A stretch of DNA of 12,067 nucleotides from Oscillospiraceae bacterium (GTDB lineage: Bacteria > Bacillota > Clostridia > Oscillospirales > Ruminococcaceae). The DNA lies in contig CAAGEB010000041.1 of the NCBI GenBank assembly GCA_900768705.1, positions 1 to 12,067 of the forward strand. Direction: 5' to 3'. This document shows positions 6,939 through 11,858 of this stretch, in pieces. Numbering within the stretch: position 1 is the stretch's first letter; each line of letters starts with the position of its first letter. The notes below the pieces were generated by a model. That model was given only the letters and a program-made list of their open reading frames with translations, made no database searches and had not been told where the DNA came from. The position numbers were made by a program, and so were the translations under genes.

Positions 6939-8063
6939 CTATCTTCTCACTCTTTCGATTGTACGGGCAATTTTTTCGCAAAGCCTGTCAATGTCATCGG
7001 CGGTAGTTTCCATACACATCGAAACCCTCACGGCGCAGTCAGCGTCCTTGTCCGATACGCCGAAAGCGGAAAGCACCTCGCTTTTTTTGCCCTTTGAGCA
7101 GGCAGAGCCGCTGGAAACATAGATTTCTTCCTCTTCCAGAGAATGGAGCATTATTTCCGAGCGAACGCCGCGGACGCTGAAATTTACAATGTTCGGCAGA
7201 CATTTGTCGTCGGAATTGATTCCGATATTCTCCATTTTCCCCAGATTATCCAGCAGACGGTTTTTCAGAGAGAAATAAAAATCCCTGTCATATCTGTAAG
7301 CGTTCACTGCTGCGTCAAGCCCTGCAATAAGCTCGCAGGGTTCGGTTCCGGAACGGAGATTTTTCTGCTGTCCGCCTCCGAAAAGCAGCGGGGGAATTCG
7401 TATTCCGTTTTGTACAAACAAGCCGCCTATTCCCTTCGAGGAATGAATCTTATGTCCCGAAAAGCTTATCAGATCGCCCTCCAGCGGAACCTTCAGAAAG
7501 CCCTGAACGGCGTCGATATGTACGATTGTTTTCGGATTTTTCCGTTTGATTTCCCGATAAATACGGGGTACATCAACGCAGAAGCCGGTTTCATTGTTTA
7601 CTGCCATAACCGACACCAGCATTGTGGTTTCGTTTACGGCGTCGATTATTCCCTGTTCAAAGTCGGGGTAATCCTTCGGCGCAAGCCGCACAATTTCATA
7701 TCCTTTTTCTGCCAGACTGTCCAGCGTCCTTGCAACCGAAGGATGTTCAATGGCGGTGGAAACTATTCTGTTTCCGCTGCGGGAATAATTTTCCGCCACA
7801 CCCCGCAGAGCGGTGTTGTTGGATTCGGTAGCTCCCGATGTGAACAGCACATCGCCCTTTTCGCACCGGGCGGCAAAGCTCCGATTTCCCGCCGCAAGGG
7901 CGTCAAGCACGGTTTTCTTCGCATGGCTGATTATCTGCAGGGATTTTGTTCCCATACGGTGAAGCGAGCTGGCGTTTCCGAAGCTCTCCTCCATAGCCTC
8001 CGCCACAGCCTTTATGCACTGAGGGCAGGGCTTTGTGGTGGCGGCATTATCCAAATATATCAT
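6939..8063 (-). CDS. Cysteine desulfurase, NifS/IscS family (NifZ-like partner of ThiI)
   Basis: A 374-residue PLP enzyme that removes sulfur from cysteine as an enzyme-bound persulfide, releasing alanine. It begins MIYLDNAATTKP, typical of the family. Visible active-site elements: His107 (AIEHPSV), Asp184/Gln187 (HIDAVQ), PLP lysine Lys205 (SFSGHKIHSSKGIGG), and the persulfide cysteine Cys322 in SSGSACSKGKKSEVL. It is slightly shorter than IscS (about 400). The location directly upstream of thiI suggests it donates sulfur to ThiI, as NifZ does in B. subtilis; a general Fe-S role cannot be excluded. No iscU, iscR or suf genes are present here. The start is set by aaggag 6 nt upstream of the ATG. 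Transcription likely begins at the promoter at 8326-8354 and crosses a terminator in the leader. Confidence 0.94.
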   Translation of the reverse strand: MIYLDNAATTKPCPQCIKAVAEAMEESFGNASSLHRMGTKSLQIISHAKKTVLDALAAGNRSFAARCEKGDVLFTSGATESNNTALRGVAENYSRSGNRIVSTAIEHPSVARTLDSLAEKGYEIVRLAPKDYPDFEQGIIDAVNETTMLVSVMAVNNETGFCVDVPRIYREIKRKNPKTIVHIDAVQGFLKVPLEGDLISFSGHKIHSSKGIGGLFVQNGIRIPPLLFGGGQQKNLRSGTEPCELIAGLDAAVNAYRYDRDFYFSLKNRLLDNLGKMENIGINSDDKCLPNIVNFSVRGVRSEIMLHSLEEEEIYVSSGSACSKGKKSEVLSAFGVSDKDADCAVRVSMCMETTADDIDRLCEKIARTIERVRR

Positions 8064-8082
8064 TTATTCTCCTTCGGTCTTA

Positions 8083-8107
8083 CAAAAAAGTCTGTATAAC
8101 ACAGACT
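8083..8107 (-). terminator. Intrinsic terminator just upstream of the desulfurase gene
   Basis: A perfect 7-bp stem, agtctgt (8089-8095) with acagact (8101-8107), has a 5-nt loop and on the minus strand is followed directly by six Ts. It ends about 20 bp before the desulfurase ATG and before its ribosome binding site. The only good minus-strand promoter I find is further upstream (8326-8354), so this is either a leader attenuator or the 3' end of a small RNA with partial readthrough. Confidence 0.7.
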
Positions 8108-8118
8108 GGACTGGACGG

Positions 8119-8248
8119 CAGTTTGTTGAAAAAGTTCTTCCTCAGGCTGGCGAGAAGCCCTCAGATGCTAGGAACCCGCATAACGGCTAGGCTAGGTGCC
8201 TGCCGTTATGCGTGGTGACGACGCAGATGAGGGTTTATCGACAGCCTG
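8119..8248 (-). repeat. Structured 130-bp element in the leader (MITE-like or ncRNA-like)
   Basis: The ends are imperfect inverted repeats: 8119-8133 against the complement of 8234-8248 match at 11 of 15 positions. Inside are nested stems: 8143-8149 with 8242-8248 (caggctg/cagcctg), 8158-8163 with 8228-8233 (ccctca/tgaggg), and a long hairpin 8177-8192 with 8198-8212 (cgcataacggc/gccgttatgcg plus aggc/gcct, one bulged base). Minus-strand RNA would form a rod with two internal loops. No known riboswitch signature (T-box, SAM, TPP, B12) is recognisable to me. No target-site duplication is evident. Confidence 0.55.
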
Positions 8249-8325
8249 TATATTTTTCTTTGCGGTATGCCTTTGTTTTCTTTCTTAATGGCGGATAATA
8301 AATCCTGCCATAAGCATACATATTG

Positions 8326-8354
8326 ATTATATCACAATAAACCTCGTTTGAAAA
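8326..8354 (-). promoter_or_regulatory. Promoter of the minus-strand operon (extended -10)
   Basis: On the minus strand TTTTCA (8354-8349) and TATAAT (8331-8326) are 17 bp apart, with TGA directly before TATAAT giving an extended -10. Long A/T tracts upstream (8347-8395) resemble an UP element. The start point would be near 8318, giving a leader of about 255 nt before the desulfurase ATG. Confidence 0.65.
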
Positions 8355-8411
8355 GAGTTTTTTTTATTTTTTCACTTTTTTTTCATAGTAATTCCCACCG
8401 AAAAAGAAAAA

Positions 8412-8471
8412 GATTACAAAAAGGTTACAAAACAATTACAAAAGGTTACAGTTTCTCAAAAATTGGTTACA
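8412..8471 (+). promoter_or_regulatory. Array of five TTACA direct repeats, probable operator
   Basis: TTACA begins at 8414, 8425, 8436, 8446 and 8467, so steps are 11, 11, 10 and 21 bp. All lie on one face of the helix; three are preceded by GG (ggttaca). The last motif ends 15 bp before the -35 of the plus promoter at 8487. Direct hexamers at about 11-bp steps are how OmpR/PhoB-class response regulators bind, for example TTAACA-like boxes of Bacillus PhoP. The regulator itself is not in the window. Confidence 0.6.
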
Positions 8472-8486
8472 ACTTTGTCATAAATA

Positions 8487-8515
8487 TTGATTTTTTCGAA
8501 ATGGTGTGGTACAAT
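8487..8515 (+). promoter_or_regulatory. Plus-strand promoter with extended -10, upstream of a tiny transcript
   Basis: TTGATT (8487-8492), a 17-bp spacer and TACAAT (8510-8515), with TGG directly before the -10. Transcription would start near 8522. It sits right after the phased TTACA array. Confidence 0.65.
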
Positions 8516-8521
8516 ATATTC

Positions 8522-8587
8522 AGACAGAAAAAATTATAAAAATCCTCCAATTTGTGAAATGCCGTTCATTCCCCGAACGGCATTTTT
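8522..8587 (+). ncRNA. Candidate small RNA of about 65 nt
   Basis: The region is bounded by a good promoter (8487-8515) and a strong terminator (8557-8587). It has no start codon with a ribosome binding site. It contains atcctcc at 8542-8548, in an unstructured A-rich part; this is complementary to ggaggat at 8688-8694, the ribosome binding site of the next gene, and to Shine-Dalgarno sites in general. Function is inferred only. Confidence 0.4.
8557..8587 (+). terminator. Intrinsic terminator
   Basis: An 11-bp perfect stem, aaatgccgttc (8557-8567) with gaacggcattt (8575-8585), has a 7-nt loop and the stem runs into five Ts (8583-8587). It lies about 110 bp before the TerD-family start, upstream of that gene's own promoter. 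Confidence 0.85.
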
Positions 8588-8625
8588 CAATTTACGGCGG
8601 TGCGGGAAAATATTGCATTTCCCAC

Positions 8626-8654
8626 TTGATTTTTGGAAAAAAATGTTGTATAAT
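8626..8654 (+). promoter_or_regulatory. Promoter of the TerD-family gene
   Basis: TTGATT (8626-8631) and TATAAT (8649-8654) are 17 bp apart. The start point would be near 8661, leaving a leader of about 37 nt that contains the ggagga ribosome binding site (8688-8693). Confidence 0.75.
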
Positions 8655-8697
8655 AACGGTAGTAATTTGGAAATATATAGCTTTTACGGAGGATAAT

Positions 8698-9288
8698 ATG
8701 TCAGTAAATCTTCAAAAAGGACAAAAGGTTGATCTTACCAAGGGAAATGCAGGTCTTAAAACGCTTGTCGTAGGACTCGGCTGGGATGAAGCTCCCAAGG
8801 GATTTTCTCTGTTTTCACGCCGTGAGGACATTGACTGCGACGCTTCGGCAATTCTTATCAACGAAAGCACCGGAAAGCTGAAGGGTCCTATTGATGTGGT
8901 ATATTACGGAAATCTTAATCACACCAGCGGCGCAGTGCGTCACTGCGGCGATAACCTCACCGGAGCGGGCGAGGGCGACGACGAACAGATTATTGTGGAG
9001 CTTGACAAGGTTCCCCGGGAATTTTCCAAAATTGTATTTGTAGTAACCATTTATCAGGCAAGGGAACGCCGTCAGCAGTTCGGAATGATCAAGAATGCCT
9101 TTATCCGTGTGGTGGACGCTTCCAACGGAAAAGAACTCTGCAAATATAATCTTTCCGAGAATTACGAGGGAAAGACCGCAATGATTTTCGGCGAGGTTTA
9201 CCGTCACAACAATGAGTGGAAATTCGGTGCCATCGGCGAGCCTACCAACGACAACGGCATAGGCGAAATGGCTGCAAGATTCCAGTAA
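8698..9288 (+). CDS. TerD-family calcium-binding stress protein
   Basis: A 196-residue TerD-domain protein of normal family length. The family is linked to tellurite, phage and general stress resistance; its biochemical role is not settled, though TerD domains bind calcium. Acidic motifs that form the calcium sites are present: DIDCDAS at 44-50 and GDNLTGAGEGDDE at 84-96. VGLGWD (25-30), the NAFIRV block (133-138) and FGEVYRHNNEWKF (164-176) are family hallmarks. An upstream in-frame extension to 8506 exists, but ATG 8698 has ggagga 4 nt upstream and the family's MSVNLQKGQ start. No other ter gene (terA, terB, terC, terZ) accompanies it, so it is a lone TerD. The C-terminal 15 residues after the EWKF block are an unusual tail. 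Confidence 0.93.
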   Translation: MSVNLQKGQKVDLTKGNAGLKTLVVGLGWDEAPKGFSLFSRREDIDCDASAILINESTGKLKGPIDVVYYGNLNHTSGAVRHCGDNLTGAGEGDDEQIIVELDKVPREFSKIVFVVTIYQARERRQQFGMIKNAFIRVVDASNGKELCKYNLSENYEGKTAMIFGEVYRHNNEWKFGAIGEPTNDNGIGEMAARFQ

Positions 9289-9312
9289 TTCTCTGAAAGG
9301 AGTTCTGATACT

Positions 9313-9450
9313 ATGACTAAAAGACTTGTTATTATTTCCGGCATTGTTACAATTGCGGCTTTTGCGGCAGCGGCTGTTGCATACTTTTTGATGAACAAGA
9401 CCGGGCTTTTCAATCTTAACGGAATAGAGTCCGGAGAGGCTGAGGAATAA
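9313..9450 (+). CDS. Small single-span membrane protein, 45 residues
   Basis: I do not recognise this protein. It begins MTKRLVIISG, has a hydrophobic Ala-rich span at about 5-27, and ends with an acidic tail (GIESGEAEE). The aaaggag site lies about 10 nt upstream of the ATG, and the gene begins 24 bp after the TerD-family stop. Its TAA overlaps the ATG of the next gene by one base (TAATG), so it is probably translated and coupled. The positive N-terminus suggests it stays inside, with the acidic tail outside. It may be a small membrane adaptor; function is unknown. Confidence 0.7.
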   Translation: MTKRLVIISGIVTIAAFAAAAVAYFLMNKTGLFNLNGIESGEAEE

Positions 9451-9926
9451 TGTCCAAGGAAAACAAGACAAATGCGGAGCGTATTCTGGACAGAATGAAA
9501 ATAGCCTATACTCCGATAACTTATGAATGTAAAGAATTTATCGACGGCGAGCATATAGCGGATACTTTGGGTCAAGATCCGGATAAGGTTTTCAAAACCC
9601 TTGTTACCGTGGGAAAAAGCGGCAAAAACTATGTGCTTGTCCTGCCGGTGAACAGGGAACTGGATCTGAAAAAATGCGCCGCAGCTGCGGGGGAAAAGTC
9701 TCTGGAAATGGTGCATGTCAAGGATATTACCGCTCTCACCGGTTATGTGCGGGGCGGCTGTTCTCCGATAGGTATGAAAAAGCTCTTTCCCACCTTTATA
9801 CACGATTCTGCCGAAACGCTTGAAAAAATCGTGGTAAGCGGCGGCAGACTGGGACTTCAGGTGGAGCTTTCTCCCTCGGAGCTTCTGAAGGTTTGCAACG
9901 GAAAATTTGCAGATTTGTGCCGTTAG
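9450..9926 (+). CDS. ybaK: Cys-tRNA(Pro)/Cys-tRNA(Cys) deacylase, YbaK/EbsC family
   Basis: A 158-residue editing-domain protein, full family length. YbaK hydrolyses mischarged Cys-tRNA(Pro) made by prolyl-tRNA synthetase. The key lysine is Lys49 in KVFKTLV. TGYVRGGCSPIGMKK at 97-111 is the conserved substrate-loop block; LVLPVNRELDLKK at 63-75 is also typical. Its start overlaps the stop of the 45-residue gene by one base, and gaggaa within that gene serves as ribosome binding site. A terminator follows 28 bp after the stop, so the three plus-strand genes probably form one operon. Confidence 0.93.
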   Translation: MSKENKTNAERILDRMKIAYTPITYECKEFIDGEHIADTLGQDPDKVFKTLVTVGKSGKNYVLVLPVNRELDLKKCAAAAGEKSLEMVHVKDITALTGYVRGGCSPIGMKKLFPTFIHDSAETLEKIVVSGGRLGLQVELSPSELLKVCNGKFADLCR

Positions 9927-9954
9927 AACCCTGCCGTTAAATAAAAAATCAGCC

Positions 9955-9982
9955 CTGCCGTTTTTACGGCAGAGCCTTTTTT
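9955..9982 (+). terminator. Intrinsic terminator after the deacylase gene, possibly bidirectional
   Basis: The 7-bp stem ctgccgt (9955-9961) with acggcag (9966-9972) has a 4-nt loop and is followed by six Ts at 9977-9982. On the minus strand the same stem is followed at a short distance by tttttt (9943-9948 read in reverse), so it may also stop transcription of the small minus-strand gene. Confidence 0.8.
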
Positions 9983-10037
9983 ATGTCTTCAGGCAGTTAA
10001 CCCCTTTAAGGGTGCGCCGCAGACAATGGGAATGGAA

Positions 10038-10178
10038 TTAGCAGCCGCAGCCGCAGCTTCCGCCGCCGGAGGGACCGTAATCTCCGCCGCAGTTTCCGTT
10101 ACCGCAGCAGCAGAACAGGAGAATAAGGATGATGATCCAGCAGCAATTGTTGCCGCCGCCAAAGTTGAAGCATGACAT
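10038..10178 (-). CDS. Cys/Gly-rich small membrane peptide, 46 residues
   Basis: The peptide begins MSCFNFGGGNNCC, continues with a hydrophobic WIIILILLF core (14-22), then CCC, and ends in a Gly/Cys-rich tail GGGSCGCGC. Ten of 46 residues are Cys (3, 12, 13, 23, 24, 25, 30, 42, 44, 46) and 13 are Gly. An aggagg site lies 8 nt before the ATG, which strongly supports translation; an overlapping longer frame from a TTG at 10183 is Ala-rich shadow. The layout (Gly/aromatic start, Ile/Leu core) resembles small YjcZ-like proteins of Firmicutes, but that link is loose. The cysteines could bind metal or be lipidated or oxidised; none of this is shown by sequence. Confidence 0.72.
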   Translation of the reverse strand: MSCFNFGGGNNCCWIIILILLFCCCGNGNCGGDYGPSGGGSCGCGC

Positions 10179-10213
10179 AGCAATGTCCTCCTATAAATTA
10201 TTTTGGAAACCCG

Positions 10214-10264
10214 CCGCTCCCCTGCGGAGCTTTGCGTTTCTTGGTATATAATATGCCGCAGGGA
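10214..10264. promoter_or_regulatory. Inverted repeat around an A/T-rich core in the divergent gap
   Basis: The sequence ctcccctgcgg (10214-10224) pairs with ccgcagggag (10255-10264) with one bulged base, flanking a tatataatat core. It lies between the divergent Cys-rich peptide and MATE genes and could be an operator or leader hairpin. A smaller hairpin, gctcc/ggagc, overlaps its left arm. Confidence 0.35.
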
Positions 10265-10323
10265 GATTTGTGTTACCGTAGGAAAAGCCTCATTTAACGG
10301 TTAACATATATTTCATTTTCCCC

Positions 10324-10352
10324 TTGTATTTTGCCGAAAATTATGTTACAAT
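10324..10352 (+). promoter_or_regulatory. Probable promoter of the MATE gene
   Basis: TACAAT at 10347-10352 is directly preceded by TGT, an extended -10. A weak -35 (TTGTAT, 10324-10329) is 17 bp upstream. The start point would be near 10359. Confidence 0.5.
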
Positions 10353-10371
10353 TAATCCGGAGAGTTCTTAT

Positions 10372-10395
10372 ATGAACAAGAAATTACAGGTGTGA
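10372..10395 (+). CDS. Possible 7-residue leader peptide (MNKKLQV)
   Basis: A seven-codon frame has ggagag 7 nt upstream and ends 3 nt before the MATE start codon. The MATE gene itself has only a weak site (aggtg, partly inside this frame). Translation of the short frame could feed the MATE gene by reinitiation. It may also be chance. Confidence 0.3.
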   Translation: MNKKLQV

Positions 10396-10398
10396 AGT

Positions 10399-11850
10399 AT
10401 GAAGGATTTAACAAAGGGAAGTCCCATAAAGCTTATAATTATGTTTGCTCTGCCTATTCTGCTGGGCAATGTTTTGCAGCAGGCGTACAGCATTGCGGAT
10501 ACCATAATTATAGGTCAGTTTCTGAACAATCAGGCGATTGCGGCGGTGGGTTTGTCGGCGTCGGTGGTGTCCCTGATGATTAACATTATCAACGGTTTGG
10601 TAACGGGCTTTGCGGTGGTTGTGGCAAAGAATTTCGGTGCAAAGAATATGGATGAAATGCGCCGCACAATAGCAAGAATGGCGGTGTTTTCATCGTTAGC
10701 GGCGGCGGTTCTTACGGTGGGGGTTGCGGTATTTATAAATCCCATTCTCTCTGCGCTTAATACGCCGCCGGAGATTTTCGGTCAAGCAAGGGATTATCTG
10801 ATGATAATTACTCTGGGACTTATGGCAACACTGCTCTACAACTTTGAAGCGGGTATTCTGAGGGCGGTGGGAGACAGCGTTGTACCGCTGGTTATTCTGG
10901 CAATTTCCACTGTGCTGAATATCGGTCTGGATATCCTGATGGTACGGGTGATAAATATGGGCGTGGCGGGAGCTGCTCTGGCAACGGTGCTGTCCCAGCT
11001 TATCTCTGCGGTAATCTGCTTGATTTATCTCGTAAAACGCAGAAAATTTCTTATCGTCGGTAAAAAGGACTTTGTATTTACCGCAAAAAGTTCCGCAGAG
11101 CTGCTGAGCGCAGGCTTCGGAATGGCTCTGATGTTTTCCATCGTGGACATCGGTTCGATAATTCTGCAAAGCGGCATAAACGACTTCGGAACGGATATTA
11201 TCACCGCTCACACAGCCGCCCGCAAGATATTCGGACTTACCATAATGCCCTTTTCGGCGGTTTGCGCAACGCTGGTAACATATTGCTCACAGAACCGGGG
11301 TTCGGGAAAATACTCACGGATACGCCGGGGTGTGCGGGACAGTATGATAGTTATGTTTACCTGGGCGACAATTGCGGTGGCTCTGGTGTTTTTTGCGGGG
11401 AATTTCCTTGTGGGTATTCTGGTTAATTCCGACGATCCCAACAGCGGGAAAATTATTGAAACAGGCGTGCTTTATATGAAATGGGCTGTGCCTTTCTACT
11501 ACTTTCTTGCGGCACTGCTGGGACTTCGCAGCTCGCTGCAGGGTCTGGGAAAAAGTATGGTTCCCATTATATGCAGCCTGATTGAGCTTTCGTGGAAAAT
11601 AGTCACCGTACAGCTGATGATTCCGCTTTTCGGCGGGAAAAACGGCACGGTAGGCGGTACGATTAAGGAAATAGGCGGATATTTCGGAGTGGTGATTTCC
11701 GAGCCGATTATCTGGACGGTATGCGCAATTTTTATCGGAATTGTGGCACTTGTTACCTTCCGCCGCCTTCCCGCAAGGGACGAGGAGCCTTCCCTTGTTA
11801 CCGATGAGGCAGACAATAATTTGCAGAAATTGACAGGCAAATCCGAATAA
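10399..11850 (+). CDS. MATE family multidrug/metabolite efflux transporter
   Basis: A 483-residue inner-membrane antiporter with about 12 hydrophobic spans in two lobes. The family exports cationic drugs or metabolites using Na+ or H+ gradients. The N-terminal block MKDLTKGSPIKLIIMFALPI with LLGNVLQQAYSIADTIIIGQ (21-40) is typical, as are AKNFGAKN (76-83) and the second-lobe block ending in AAVCATLVTYC-like sequence. It is slightly longer than most members (about 450): a Gly-rich loop (GGKNGTVGG...GGYFG) lies between the last spans, and a charged C-terminal tail of about 30 residues follows. The substrate cannot be told from sequence. It is monocistronic in the window, with the tandem repeats starting 8 bp after its stop. 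Confidence 0.93.
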   Translation: MKDLTKGSPIKLIIMFALPILLGNVLQQAYSIADTIIIGQFLNNQAIAAVGLSASVVSLMINIINGLVTGFAVVVAKNFGAKNMDEMRRTIARMAVFSSLAAAVLTVGVAVFINPILSALNTPPEIFGQARDYLMIITLGLMATLLYNFEAGILRAVGDSVVPLVILAISTVLNIGLDILMVRVINMGVAGAALATVLSQLISAVICLIYLVKRRKFLIVGKKDFVFTAKSSAELLSAGFGMALMFSIVDIGSIILQSGINDFGTDIITAHTAARKIFGLTIMPFSAVCATLVTYCSQNRGSGKYSRIRRGVRDSMIVMFTWATIAVALVFFAGNFLVGILVNSDDPNSGKIIETGVLYMKWAVPFYYFLAALLGLRSSLQGLGKSMVPIICSLIELSWKIVTVQLMIPLFGGKNGTVGGTIKEIGGYFGVVISEPIIWTVCAIFIGIVALVTFRRLPARDEEPSLVTDEADNNLQKLTGKSE

Positions 11851-11858
11851 AATATGTT

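Larger units (their letters stand above)
8064..8697. other. 634-bp divergent regulatory region without a protein gene
   Basis: From left to right it holds the desulfurase ribosome binding site, a minus-strand terminator, a structured 130-bp element, a weak hairpin (8288-8311), the minus promoter, A/T-rich tracts, five phased TTACA motifs, a plus promoter with a terminator about 65 nt downstream, and the promoter and ribosome binding site of the TerD-family gene. ORFs crossing it show no credible protein character. Confidence 0.7.

Noticed and set aside
7143..8099. A 318-residue plus-strand frame opposite the desulfurase gene.
   Set aside because: It is the antisense shadow of a clearly conserved cysteine desulfurase and has no ribosome binding site or recognisable domain.
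8083..8320. T-box, SAM, TPP or cobalamin riboswitch in the desulfurase leader.
   Set aside because: None of the conserved motifs of these classes is recognisable on the minus strand; only generic stems and a terminator are seen.
8412..8471. TTACA repeats as a CRISPR array or replication iterons.
   Set aside because: The units are only about 11 bp with no spacers of CRISPR size, and no replication initiator gene or DnaA-box cluster is near.
8506..8697. In-frame 64-residue extension upstream of the TerD-family start.
   Set aside because: It runs through a terminator and a promoter, has no ribosome binding site, and TerD proteins start at the MSVNLQKG-like sequence. The ATG at 8698 has ggagga upstream.
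9989..10183. A 64-residue Ala-rich frame on the minus strand, overlapping the Cys-rich peptide gene.
   Set aside because: It starts at TTG only 5 bases upstream of the well-placed ATG, has low-complexity shadow composition, and runs through the T-rich gap region. The Cys/Gly-rich frame uses the aggagg site at ideal distance.
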